Source: Planctomycetota bacterium (lineage in GTDB: Bacteria; Planctomycetota; UBA1135; GCA-002686595). Taken from it: 64,000 nt of DNA. Location of the stretch: NCBI GenBank assembly GCA_016795245.1, contig JAEUIA010000054.1:1-64000 (forward strand), in the 5' to 3' direction. Both the position numbers and the translations under genes were made by a program. Under the pieces are notes generated by a model. The model was not told where the DNA came from, searched no databases, and worked only from the letters and a program-made list of their open reading frames with translations. This document shows positions 8,964 through 17,206 of this stretch, piece by piece (the stretch's first letter is position 1; each line of letters opens with the position of its first letter).

Positions 8964-10322
8964 TCAGCTGCCCGAGATCGCGACGCGCCAGCTCTCGATG
9001 TCGAGCGGCAGCGGCAAACCCGTCAGCTTGCGCAACGAGGCCAGCGCCTCGTCCCGCACCGGCTCTTCCAAGCTACCCAGCTTCTCGAGCAGCCACGGCA
9101 GTGCGCGCGCCGAGCCCACGATCCCGAGTGCAGTGCAGGCCATGCGCTGCAACTCCGGATCGGATGAATTGAGCATCGGACGAATCGCGATCGCCGCCTC
9201 ATGCTTATACATGCGGTGGCTGACAAGGCTTTGAATCGCATTCGAGACGACTTTCACGTCGCTGCTGTCGAGGGCCTCGAGGATGCGCTGGTACTCGGTG
9301 TCGAACCAACGAGTTTCGCGCTCGCGCCAGGCGGACCAGGCCTTGGCATCGCGGCCGAGCGCCGTGCCCGATAGCAGGTTCAGGCTGCGCTCGGCGATGT
9401 TGATCGTGAGTGCATTGCGGCTGTCGAGCATCGCGATCAACGCCCCGCACGCATCGGCATCCCCCATGCGCGCCAGTGCGGCGGCAGCGGCGCGCTGAAT
9501 ACCCGGATCCATGTCTTTGCAGTAGCCTCGGAGCCGTGACACATCTCCGACGGATCCGGCCAGGTCTCCGCGATCTCCGATGCGAGCGAGTTCGCTCATC
9601 AAGCACAAATCCAGTTCGCGGTCACGCCCGACGCTGCGCAACAGCGGCGCCACGGCTGCAGGCACATCCGTGGAACCCAACGCACGCGCGAAGACGGCCG
9701 CGTAGCGCGGCTCCGCCCGCATGAGCGCAGCGGCGAGCTTGCGAACGTTGCGTGTGTCTTGTTTGGCGATGCGAGCCAGGCTCTCTTCGAAGACGTTCAC
9801 GACGAATGGCCGATGCCACTGCATGACGTCGAGCGTGCCAGCGATCGTCGCGATCATGTCGAGCGCTTCGTCACCTCCGGCCAGGCCGAGCAGACGCACG
9901 CCGAAGATCGCTCGATCCGAATCGGCGTTCGCATCCAGGCGCGACCTCACTGCCGACACGGTTGCCCGCGGCGGCAACTGCACGAGCGCGTCCATCAAGA
10001 TCTGCTGGCGGCGATCGATGGCGAGCGGGTGGACTTCGTGGGGGCTCGCAGGCTCCTCGATGTCGCCGAACAGGATCGCCACTGCGGGTCCGACGGCATC
10101 GACTCCCAGGCCGACGATACGAGTGGATATCTGCGCCAGACGCGGCTCCCCCAGCGTCTTCGGCGGGAGCAGCAGGTCCCACAGCGCCGTTTCCTTGACG
10201 TTCTGCGCGCTGACGAGCCCATCCGCGCCGCTTGCCGACGCGGTTGCTTCCCGCATGGGAATCAACGCCGCCATGACCAGCGCGGTGGCGGACCACAAGT
10301 GCTTCCTGCTGCGTTCGATCAC
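8964..10322 (-). CDS. Exported HEAT-repeat protein
   Basis: This 452-aa protein begins with a signal-like segment (RSRKHLWSATALVMAALIPMREATA) and continues as alpha-helical pairs typical of HEAT/armadillo repeats. Examples are DPGIQRAAAAALARMGDADACGALIAML, here shown only by its pattern of paired helices, and the C-terminal SDPELQRMACTALGIVGSA. Such scaffolds bind other proteins; no catalytic motif is seen. The start is taken as GTG at 10322, which overlaps the stop of the PilX-like gene (GTGA). It is therefore the last gene of the leftward pilin-like cluster and is translationally coupled to it. The frame is open further upstream, but that part lies inside the neighbouring gene. Confidence 0.8.
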   Translation of the reverse strand: MIERSRKHLWSATALVMAALIPMREATASASGADGLVSAQNVKETALWDLLLPPKTLGEPRLAQISTRIVGLGVDAVGPAVAILFGDIEEPASPHEVHPLAIDRRQQILMDALVQLPPRATVSAVRSRLDANADSDRAIFGVRLLGLAGGDEALDMIATIAGTLDVMQWHRPFVVNVFEESLARIAKQDTRNVRKLAAALMRAEPRYAAVFARALGSTDVPAAVAPLLRSVGRDRELDLCLMSELARIGDRGDLAGSVGDVSRLRGYCKDMDPGIQRAAAAALARMGDADACGALIAMLDSRNALTINIAERSLNLLSGTALGRDAKAWSAWRERETRWFDTEYQRILEALDSSDVKVVSNAIQSLVSHRMYKHEAAIAIRPMLNSSDPELQRMACTALGIVGSARALPWLLEKLGSLEEPVRDEALASLRKLTGLPLPLDIESWRVAISGS

Positions 10323-11743
10323 GGGACCGGCACCTCGCGCCAGCTTGCGACGGCAAACGTAGGACCGGCACCGGTGATCGTCGGCAAACCGGGCAGCGTG
10401 AGATCTCCGTCCCAGACGCGGCTGTCGAAATCGACCGTGAGCTTCGAGTGCTGTGACCCGAAGTCGCGGTTGATCTTCACCTGGTTGCCGGCGGTCATGT
10501 TGCCCTTGACCGTGACGCGCGCGGATCCCGTCGCGGACAAATTCGAGTCGTAGAAATTGTTCTCGGCGTACATGAAGGCGGACATGTACTCGAGCGTCCC
10601 GAAGACCGGATCCCCGAAGTAGATGTTGCCGCTGTCGGTGACGGCCGAGTCCTTCATGGCGATCAGCGCCAGACCGCTGCGCGCGGGGTCCTGATAGAAG
10701 ATGTTGTCCGAGATGTAGATGTTGCCGCGGACGACGAACGTGACCTTGACCGGAGTTCCGCTGGCGTTCCACAGTGTGAACGAATAGGCCGAGCGGTTGT
10801 GGATCCACAGATTGCCGTCGATGTAGTAGACGAGATCGTTGCCGTTCGGGCCCGGCTCGCCACCCACCCCGGAGATCGTGATGTGTGCACCTGCAGCTGC
10901 GTTGACCGCACTGCTCGTGCTGATCGGCTCGTACACGTCTTCCAGGAAGTAGTCGTCCTTGGCGGTCGTGCTGGTGTTTGAAGCCCGGTCGCTGGGGTTC
11001 TTGCGGAAGATGTGTGCCGGATTCGACTCGGGCAGTTGCCAGGCGCTCCCCCCGTAGGAACTGGACGAGCGCAGCGTCGCCGAAGCAAACGCGGCTGCGA
11101 CGTTCACGTTGTGATTGACCGGATAGTTCATCCCGGCCAGATCGGGAATCGGCTGCGTGACTCCGGACTCCCCGGGCGTGCCGGACAACGCTCCGCGTGC
11201 GCGCACGGACCCGTTCAATTGTGCGTCACCGACGCGGGTGATGTTGCCGCCGCTGTAGACGTTGCCGTTGACGCGGTCGCCTTGAACCCCGACGCCGCCG
11301 AATTTCATGTTGTAGTTCGGATCGCCGGACGTGTTGCCCGCGAACAACGCGTTCGAGTAGATGCTCTCGCTGCGGCGCAGCAGCACGGCCTCCAGGCCGC
11401 GTGTGTCGTTGCGGCTCCGACCGAAGACCGTGAGCGTCAGCGTGTCATCGCCGTTGTCAACCGTCGTGCCCCAGTAGTCTCCGTTCGAGAACGGGATTGG
11501 ATTGAGCGCATCGCCGAGCGGAGCCGGCGCGCCGTTGCGCACGGCGTCGATGCCGGCGGACAGTCCGGCTTCAGCGACGTAGAGCGCTTGCAGACGCCCA
11601 GTGGCCGCCGCGTGTTCGTTCTTCGCTGCGGTCCCTACGGACATGAGTGCGGCCGCGAGCCCCGCACACACCATGGTGGCGATCAAAGCGATGAGCAGCG
11701 CTCCTCCGCGCCGCCTCTGATTGCGATTGATGTGGATCTTCAT
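10319..11743 (-). CDS. PilX N-terminal-like pilus assembly protein
   Basis: This is a 474-aa protein. The N-terminus reads RRRGGALLIALIATMVCAGLAAALMS and continues to ALYVAEAGLSAGIDAV, the hallmark of PilX-N proteins, which accompany minor prepilins: a class III-like leader, one helix and the AEAG turn. The remaining roughly 400 residues form a large extracytoplasmic beta-rich region with Ser/Asn/Gly-rich stretches and no recognised enzyme motif. It resembles the large passenger domains of PilX-like proteins in Planctomycetota and Myxococcota. It lies 33 nt downstream of a pseudopilin gene and overlaps the HEAT-repeat gene. It is likely to be a tip or adhesin component of a pilus or type II-like pseudopilus; the assembly ATPase and platform genes are not in the window. 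Confidence 0.82.
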   Translation of the reverse strand: MKIHINRNQRRRGGALLIALIATMVCAGLAAALMSVGTAAKNEHAAATGRLQALYVAEAGLSAGIDAVRNGAPAPLGDALNPIPFSNGDYWGTTVDNGDDTLTLTVFGRSRNDTRGLEAVLLRRSESIYSNALFAGNTSGDPNYNMKFGGVGVQGDRVNGNVYSGGNITRVGDAQLNGSVRARGALSGTPGESGVTQPIPDLAGMNYPVNHNVNVAAAFASATLRSSSSYGGSAWQLPESNPAHIFRKNPSDRASNTSTTAKDDYFLEDVYEPISTSSAVNAAAGAHITISGVGGEPGPNGNDLVYYIDGNLWIHNRSAYSFTLWNASGTPVKVTFVVRGNIYISDNIFYQDPARSGLALIAMKDSAVTDSGNIYFGDPVFGTLEYMSAFMYAENNFYDSNLSATGSARVTVKGNMTAGNQVKINRDFGSQHSKLTVDFDSRVWDGDLTLPGLPTITGAGPTFAVASWREVPVP

Positions 11744-11776
11744 GATTCGTTCCCCTCCCCTTCGTGCGCGACGAAC

Positions 11777-12430
11777 TCAGTTGCGCATGTGCACCGATGT
11801 CTCGAGCGTCCTTCGAACCTGGTTGTTCTTTGCGTCACGACCCAGCACGGTCAGGCGAATGCGCAGCGTTCCCTGGCCGTCTGCAGCGATCGACAAGCCG
11901 CCTTCGTCGATCAGTCCGTTGCCGTTGTCGTCGAGCATGTTCGCGGTCTCGCCCTCCAGCATCTCCGCCACGTTCGTGCAGATGACGGTCTGGATCTGGT
12001 CCGCGCTTCCGAAGTTGCGGATCAGCACGATCTGTCGTTCGTCGACCATCCCGTCGGAGTCGTTGTCGATGCCGTCATCGGGATCCGCAGGATCACTCTC
12101 GAGCCGGATGCACGTGATCGAACTCTGCAACTGGGCGCCTGCGGCGTAGCCCAGGCAGGTCTGGAATTGCACAGTTCCGAGCCCCAGCGGCGTGCCTGGG
12201 TTGGGAGTCAGCGTCGATTCGATACACGGAGTCAGCTCGGACGCGATGCGCTCGAGCGCGCGCCGGGCACGCCCTTCCAGGGTCGAAGATCGCAGTCCCT
12301 CCTGGTACGCATCGCGCCCCGCGATGCCGACCATGCCGATCGATCCGAGGATCAAGCCGAGCACGCTGAACGCGATGAGCAACTCGACGAGCGAGAAGCC
12401 TCCACGCTGCTTGTGATTCGCGAGCTTCAT
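11777..12430 (-). CDS. Type IV pilin-like protein (PilW/GspJ-type)
   Basis: This 217-aa protein has a prepilin leader MKLANHKQRGG followed by FSLVELLIAFSVLGLILGSIG. Cleavage is expected after the second Gly, with Phe at +1 and Glu at +5. A helix rich in Arg/Glu (AYQEGLRSSTLEGRARRALERIASEL) follows, then a beta domain. Two Asp-rich calcium-loop-like stretches are present (DPDDGIDNDSDGMVDE and DDNGNGLIDE). These loops resemble the calcium site of GspG-type pseudopilins in character but not in position. The ATG at 12430 is chosen because it places the leader correctly. It starts 2 nt after the upstream pilin stop. Confidence 0.87.
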   Translation of the reverse strand: MKLANHKQRGGFSLVELLIAFSVLGLILGSIGMVGIAGRDAYQEGLRSSTLEGRARRALERIASELTPCIESTLTPNPGTPLGLGTVQFQTCLGYAAGAQLQSSITCIRLESDPADPDDGIDNDSDGMVDERQIVLIRNFGSADQIQTVICTNVAEMLEGETANMLDDNGNGLIDEGGLSIAADGQGTLRIRLTVLGRDAKNNQVRRTLETSVHMRN

Positions 12431-12432
12431 GT

Positions 12433-13029
12433 TCAGCGGGCCGTCAACATGGTTTCGATGGTGATCGTGCGCACACCGCTCACGCCGCGCCAACGCACAC
12501 GGACGCGGACGGGCAGGACGCGGTAGTCCCCCGAGTGATCGAGCGCGTCGGGCGGTAGCCCGTCGCCGTTCAGGTCGCGCGGCATTCCCAGCGGGATGTC
12601 GACGACGTCTTCGCGCAGTTGGGGCACGCCCCCCACTTGCACGATGGGAAAGATGATCTCGCCCGCCATCGCGCCCACGGCGGGCGGCACCGCAGTGAGT
12701 CCGAAGGCCTCGAACGTCGCGCCTGGAGCAGTGCCCGGACCGGCGGGGTCATCGTTCGGGTTGGAGTTGAAGGTCGCGAACGCATCGGCGAAGGGAACGC
12801 TCTGCACGCGTTCGATCGCACGGCGCGCGTAGGCCTGTGCCAAACCGCTCTCGTTGTTCACGCGATTCAGCGCCATCGACGCCACGATCGAACTCAGCAG
12901 TCCGCCGGCAGCGATGGTGAGCACCGCCGCCGCCATGGCAACCTCCGCGATCGTGAAACCGCCGCGCACCGACTTGCGCGGGATTCCCGGCGGGCCTGCA
13001 TGCCCCTCTACTGCTGCCTTGTGTTCCAT
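12433..13029 (-). CDS. Type IV pilin-like protein (PilV/GspI-type)
   Basis: This 198-aa prepilin-like protein has a leader of about 28 residues ending in RGG, followed by FTIAEVAMAAAVLTIAAGGL with Glu at +5. The helix continues to ALNRVNNESGLAQAYARRAIERVQS, as in PilV/GspI minor pseudopilins. The C-terminal part is beta-rich and includes DLNGDGLPPDALD, a possible calcium loop. The ATG at 13029 gives a normal-length leader; a longer open frame upstream adds an implausible 64 residues. It is the first gene of the leftward unit containing two pseudopilins, a PilX-like protein and a HEAT protein. Confidence 0.85.
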   Translation of the reverse strand: MEHKAAVEGHAGPPGIPRKSVRGGFTIAEVAMAAAVLTIAAGGLLSSIVASMALNRVNNESGLAQAYARRAIERVQSVPFADAFATFNSNPNDDPAGPGTAPGATFEAFGLTAVPPAVGAMAGEIIFPIVQVGGVPQLREDVVDIPLGMPRDLNGDGLPPDALDHSGDYRVLPVRVRVRWRGVSGVRTITIETMLTAR

Positions 13030-13221
13030 GACTGGGTCGCCTCGACGGCGCGTGTGACCTCTCTGTTTGAACGCGTGTGCCTGCCGCACAGCGCGCCGAT
13101 TCGCGTGGCACCGACGGTCCTCGATCCCGGCGGTCACGCCCCATACATCGGAGCCGGAACGCGCGAAACTCCAATGCAACATCCTCGAACATTCGCGAGG
13201 ACAGGCCCTGAACGTAGGCAA

Positions 13222-14052
13222 TTACCGGGAAGGAAGTTCCCGGTCGTCGCCGTGGGCGCCGGCGTCGATGCTGAACATCGGGCGCAGCGGAGGCAGCGGC
13301 TCGTCCCCGTCGTAGCGCACGGACTCCAGGAACAACCCCGACGCCGGCGCGGTCCACGCGGAAGCAAGTTCGCGTCGGTCCGTTGTCTGCTCCTGCGCGA
13401 GCAGCGCCTGGAACTCTTCGACGCTCAATCCGCCGCGGCCCACCTGCACCAAGGCGCCGGTCAGGCGGCGGACCATCCTCCACAAGAAGTGCGACGCTTC
13501 GAAGCGCAGCAGCACGAGCGACCCCGAGCAGGCGATCTCGGCACGATCGACGCGAACCTGCGTGCTCTTGTGTTCTTTCGGGCGTTCACAGAAGCGGGCG
13601 AAGTCGTGTTCACCCACGCACAGCACGCACGCGGCCCGCATCGCTTGCAGATCGAGTTCATCCGCGACCCACCACACGTAGCGCTTCGCGAACGCAGTCC
13701 TCCGGCGCGCGATCTGATAGACGTACGAGCGCGCAACGGCGTGATGCCGCGCGTGGAAGCGATCGTCGACGACGTGCAGTGCGAGCACGTTGATGTCGGC
13801 CGGCAGTCGCTCGTTGACCGCGGTCAACAAGGCGGCCGGGTCGTGCGTGCCTGCGAGACGCACGTGCGCCGTCTGCGCGACGGCGTGGACGCCGGCGTCG
13901 GTGCGTCCGGCACCGCCGATCTCGTTCACGCTGCAGCCGGACTCGGCGAGCGCGCGCCGCAATTCGCCGGCGACGGTCAGTGCAGCCTTCTGCTCCTGCC
14001 AACCGCTGAAACGCGTTCCGGCGTACTCGATCACCAGCTTGAGCGTAGGCAT
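13222..14052 (-). CDS. truA: tRNA pseudouridine(38-40) synthase TruA
   Basis: This 276-aa enzyme isomerises uridines 38-40 of the tRNA anticodon arm to pseudouridine. The N-terminal IEYAGTRFSGWQ is typical. The catalytic aspartate is Asp52 in GRTDAGVHA. The later HARHHAVARSYVYQI and SHFLWRMVRRLTGALVQVG segments match the family, including the conserved Arg and the FLWxMVR signature. Length is normal and the gene looks complete. It lies 15 nt after the DUF3187-like lipoprotein gene on the same strand, with no functional link expected. Confidence 0.96.
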   Translation of the reverse strand: MPTLKLVIEYAGTRFSGWQEQKAALTVAGELRRALAESGCSVNEIGGAGRTDAGVHAVAQTAHVRLAGTHDPAALLTAVNERLPADINVLALHVVDDRFHARHHAVARSYVYQIARRRTAFAKRYVWWVADELDLQAMRAACVLCVGEHDFARFCERPKEHKSTQVRVDRAEIACSGSLVLLRFEASHFLWRMVRRLTGALVQVGRGGLSVEEFQALLAQEQTTDRRELASAWTAPASGLFLESVRYDGDEPLPPLRPMFSIDAGAHGDDRELPSR

Positions 14053-14067
14053 CGAATCCGTCCGTTT

Positions 14068-15087
14068 TCAGAAGGTCCTGGAAAGCCCGAAAAACACAGT
14101 GAAATCCGTGCCGGACTCCGAGACGAGGTCCTCGGTCAGGCCGAAGATGTAGCGCCATTCGGTCTGTGGGTCGTCGAACACGAAACCCACGTCCAGATCG
14201 AGAACGCCGCGGTCGATCTCCTTCAGCGGAATGTCCTTCGTCACCGGCGTGCTCGAGCGCAGTCCCGCGACGAGCGACAGCCAGTTGTTCCAGCGGCATT
14301 CCACTCCGCCTTGGTAGTAGACCTGGTCCCCGATAACCAGGCCTGCGCGCGCGAACGAGTCCGGCGTCGCAGCATCGACGTAATAGGCGCTCGCCGTGAA
14401 GGTGAAGCGACCCAAGGATTTCTCCGCCAGCGCGCCGCCGCCCCAGTCGACGCCGCCGTTGCCGAATCCGCGACCTTCTGAGCCGGTCGGGATTTCGACC
14501 CCGCCGCGCAGCGCGATCCCGATTCCTGCGTCGGCTTCCCGGGTGACCTGCTGTGTCAGATACAGCGGTATGTCGGCGAGCGCAGGTCTGTCCGCGTCGA
14601 GTTCGTACACACGCCGACCGTTCGTGTCGACGTGCATTGCGTATTCACCCCTTGCACGTTGCGCCCGGCCGCCGTTGGGCAACCCGAAGAACGCGTGCCA
14701 GCTCTCGATGAACGTGTCCAGGAATCCGCTCGTCGCGTACGCGAACGGCAACTCGACCTCGACGTCGGTGGTGTCCGAGACGCCAGTGCGGAACAAGACA
14801 GCGGTGCGCGCCAGTTCACCGTCGAACACCACGGTCCAGTTCCCGTCGGTGCCGTCCTCGAACATGCTCGAGTAGCTGTTCGCGACCTCGAACCCCACCC
14901 GCCCGACGGGCCTGGTCTGGGTCGAACGCGGGCGGAACTGCATCAGTGTCGCCGCGATCGGACCGTTCGAGCGCAGACCCAAGGGGCCGCGGACGACGTG
15001 CTCGGGCGCGGCGTTCGGCTCGAGCACGGCGCAGCCGGCGGTCGTCACGAAAAGGAGCGTCAGAACGAGGGCACGGCGCGGCAACAT
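14068..15087 (-). CDS. DUF3187-like outer-membrane beta-barrel lipoprotein
   Basis: This 339-aa protein has a lipoprotein signal (MLPRRALVLTLLFVTTAGC; Cys19 is the probable lipid site). A GPLGLRSNGPI stretch resembles the opening of DUF3187 proteins, and many amphipathic beta strands follow, ending in FTVFFGLSRTF with a terminal aromatic residue as in barrel proteins. The expected location is the outer membrane. The function is unknown; a porin-like or envelope structural role is plausible. The ATG at 15087 fits the signal peptide. Confidence 0.75.
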   Translation of the reverse strand: MLPRRALVLTLLFVTTAGCAVLEPNAAPEHVVRGPLGLRSNGPIAATLMQFRPRSTQTRPVGRVGFEVANSYSSMFEDGTDGNWTVVFDGELARTAVLFRTGVSDTTDVEVELPFAYATSGFLDTFIESWHAFFGLPNGGRAQRARGEYAMHVDTNGRRVYELDADRPALADIPLYLTQQVTREADAGIGIALRGGVEIPTGSEGRGFGNGGVDWGGGALAEKSLGRFTFTASAYYVDAATPDSFARAGLVIGDQVYYQGGVECRWNNWLSLVAGLRSSTPVTKDIPLKEIDRGVLDLDVGFVFDDPQTEWRYIFGLTEDLVSESGTDFTVFFGLSRTF

Positions 15088-15208
15088 GGGCGCAGAGTAG
15101 ACCGTGCGTCACCGCGCAGGGGAATCACGGGGGGGCACATTCGCAGGCGGTCCATTCGCAAAGCAGCGGTAACGCTCGCGCAAAACCCGACTCCCCTCTA
15201 GCGCTCAA

Positions 15209-15228
15209 ACTACCCCAGTAGTAGTAGT
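15209..15228. promoter_or_regulatory. Candidate BlaI/MecI-type operator
   Basis: ACTAC-CCCA-GTAGT (15209-15222) is an inverted repeat followed by two further AGT steps. It lies 55-74 nt upstream of the BlaI-family repressor start. BlaI/MecI regulators bind short dyads built on TAC/GTA half-sites and autoregulate, so this is the natural operator candidate. It lies in the 195-bp gap divergent to the lipoprotein gene and might control both directions. The dyad is seen; its function is inferred. Confidence 0.45.
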
Positions 15229-15282
15229 GGCTTCGCGGGCGTCGCGGCGGCGTCCTGGACCTTGAACCTAGGGAGGCTTCCG

Positions 15283-15684
15283 ATGACCGGCATGCACAGC
15301 CTGGGCGAATTGCAGTACGCGATCATGCGCGTCTTGTGGGACGAGGGCGAGGCCACCGTCGCGCGTGTGCAGGAATTGCTCGCCGCCGGTACGGAGCGCG
15401 ATCGCGCGCTCACCACGATCGCGACGATGCTCACCAAGCTGGAGAAGAAGGGTGTCGTCGCGCACACGAGCAGCGGAAGGCAATTCGTCTACCGCGCGCT
15501 GATCGACGAGAAGGACGTGCACCGTTCGATGGTCGGCGAGCTGACGCAGCGGCTGTTTCAAGGTGACTACAGCGCGCTCGTCAGCCACCTCCTGACCGAA
15601 CAAGAAATCGACAAGCGCGATATCGAGCGACTCAAGGCGCTCATCGCCGACAAGGCCGGAAAGGAGAAGCGTCGTGGGCGTTGA
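15283..15684 (+). CDS. BlaI/MecI/CopY family transcriptional regulator
   Basis: This 133-aa winged-helix repressor has the typical opening SLGELQYAIMRVLWDEGEATVARVQELL. TTIATMLTKLEKKGVVAHT forms the recognition helix and wing, and a C-terminal dimerisation helix bundle follows (LVSHLLTEQEIDKRDIERLKALI). Such repressors dimerise on promoter dyads and are inactivated when a partner M56 membrane peptidase cleaves them. The ATG at 15283 is preceded by GGGAGG (15271-15276), which favours it over an in-frame TTG at 15262. It overlaps the M56 peptidase gene by 11 nt, so the pair is coupled. No beta-lactamase is nearby. Confidence 0.93.
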   Translation: MTGMHSLGELQYAIMRVLWDEGEATVARVQELLAAGTERDRALTTIATMLTKLEKKGVVAHTSSGRQFVYRALIDEKDVHRSMVGELTQRLFQGDYSALVSHLLTEQEIDKRDIERLKALIADKAGKEKRRGR

Positions 15685-17206
15685 TCCCTGGATCGATTGG
15701 CAAGGCGCGTCCTTCGACGCGTTCGCATGGCTCTTGACGTACGCGCTGCACAGCACGGTTTTGATCGGCGGCGCCTGGCTGGCGGCCGTGCTGCTCGCGC
15801 GCGCGGCCTGTCGCTCGGCGCGACTGCGCGAACTGCTGCCGACGCTGCGCGCGTCGATGTGGAAGGTGGCCCTGGTCGGCGGAATCGTGACGGCCAGTGC
15901 GCAGACCTGGTTGCAGGACGGGTCCTGGCGCCTGAACTACGCGCCGCCGGGGCACGAGGCGAGCGCATCGATCGCAGCGGGCGAACCGAGGGAGCTCGGT
16001 ATCCATCCGCTCGCCGTCGGCGAGCGCGTGCCCCTGCCGACCGTCGAGCGCAAGCAGGCTGCCTTGGGCACGGCCGGCCTCGTGAGTGGAGTACAGCCGG
16101 CGAGCGAAGACACCGCCGCCACCTGGATCCGTGTCGCTCTGGGTCTGTGGGCGGCAGGTGTCGCCTTCGGCCTCGCGCGTTGGGCGTGTCAGTGGAATCG
16201 CCTCCTGCGCAGCCTCGACGATCGCGTGCCGATTCGCTCGGGCGTACTGCACGACCTGTTCACCGCGCTGCGCACGAGTACGGGATCGCGCGCGCCGGTA
16301 CGACTGTGCAGAGCTCCAGGAATCGGCGCGCCGATCACCCTCGGCGTGCGGCGCGCGGAGATCTGCGTGCCGCCGCGTGCGGAAGCTGAACTGCAACCGG
16401 ACGAGATCACCGCACTGCTCGCGCACGAACTCGCGCACGTCGAACGCCGCGATCCGGCGTGGCTCGTGGTCAGCCGCGCGATCGAAGTCGTGTTCTTCTT
16501 CCAACCGCTCAACCGGTTGTGCGCGCGCTGGCTATCCGACGAAGCCGAATACCTGGCGGACGACTGGGCCGTCGCGCACACCGGCGAGCGCGTCGGTCTG
16601 GCATCGTGCCTGACCGAGGTCGCGGGCTGGATGGTGCACACCGACGAATCCGCTCTAGTCGTCGCCATGGCGGCGCGCGGGACGCGTCTGTCGTTGCGCG
16701 TAGGACGCCTGCTCGACGAAAACCATGAACCCGGCGTCGCTGCGCGCGGCACCTGGTGGACCACGGCTCTGGCCCCGTGCGCGTTGTCGGCGGCCATGTT
16801 CGTGCCCGGCTTCAGCGCTGAACCGGCGAATGCGGGACTCGCGCGCCGCACGAGCGAGCTGGAAGCCGCGCTCGCCACCTGGACCCCGGACTCGAACGTG
16901 GGGCACTTGCAGTGGACCGCGAACCTGAGCCTCGATTCGTGCTCGGCAGTCGCGGAAATCGAGGGTGTGATCGACGATCTCGAGAACGAGATCGAGATCA
17001 TGCGCGAAACGCTGACACACAAAGTCGGCGGAGACAAATACGAGGACGCGCTCGCCGCACTCGAGCGGCGCGTCTCAGAGTTGCGTGAACGCACCTGTGA
17101 AGTCGAGACGCAACTCGAGGACCTGGACGAGCCCGAACCAGAGGCCGACGATTCACGCGGCCGGCTGTCCATCCGCCTGAAACTCGCACCGAAGGATTTA
17201 CGATGA
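15674..17206 (+). CDS. M56 family (BlaR1/MecR1-type) membrane peptidase
   Basis: This 510-aa integral membrane metallopeptidase probably cleaves the co-encoded BlaI-type repressor. Membrane segments are visible near residues 12-36, 58-75 and 155-178, with one after the peptidase domain near 355-380. The zinc site is HELAH (His251, Glu252, His255), followed by the SDEAEYLADDWAV stretch typical of M56. It does not end in a penicillin-binding sensor domain. The last roughly 120 residues are instead extracytoplasmic, acidic and coiled-coil forming (EGVIDDLENEIEIMRETL, then ALERRVSELRERT). They carry two cysteines that could form a helical-hairpin disulfide. The start is GTG at 15674. The stimulus is therefore probably not a beta-lactam. 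Confidence 0.9.
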   Translation: MGVDPWIDWQGASFDAFAWLLTYALHSTVLIGGAWLAAVLLARAACRSARLRELLPTLRASMWKVALVGGIVTASAQTWLQDGSWRLNYAPPGHEASASIAAGEPRELGIHPLAVGERVPLPTVERKQAALGTAGLVSGVQPASEDTAATWIRVALGLWAAGVAFGLARWACQWNRLLRSLDDRVPIRSGVLHDLFTALRTSTGSRAPVRLCRAPGIGAPITLGVRRAEICVPPRAEAELQPDEITALLAHELAHVERRDPAWLVVSRAIEVVFFFQPLNRLCARWLSDEAEYLADDWAVAHTGERVGLASCLTEVAGWMVHTDESALVVAMAARGTRLSLRVGRLLDENHEPGVAARGTWWTTALAPCALSAAMFVPGFSAEPANAGLARRTSELEAALATWTPDSNVGHLQWTANLSLDSCSAVAEIEGVIDDLENEIEIMRETLTHKVGGDKYEDALAALERRVSELRERTCEVETQLEDLDEPEPEADDSRGRLSIRLKLAPKDLR

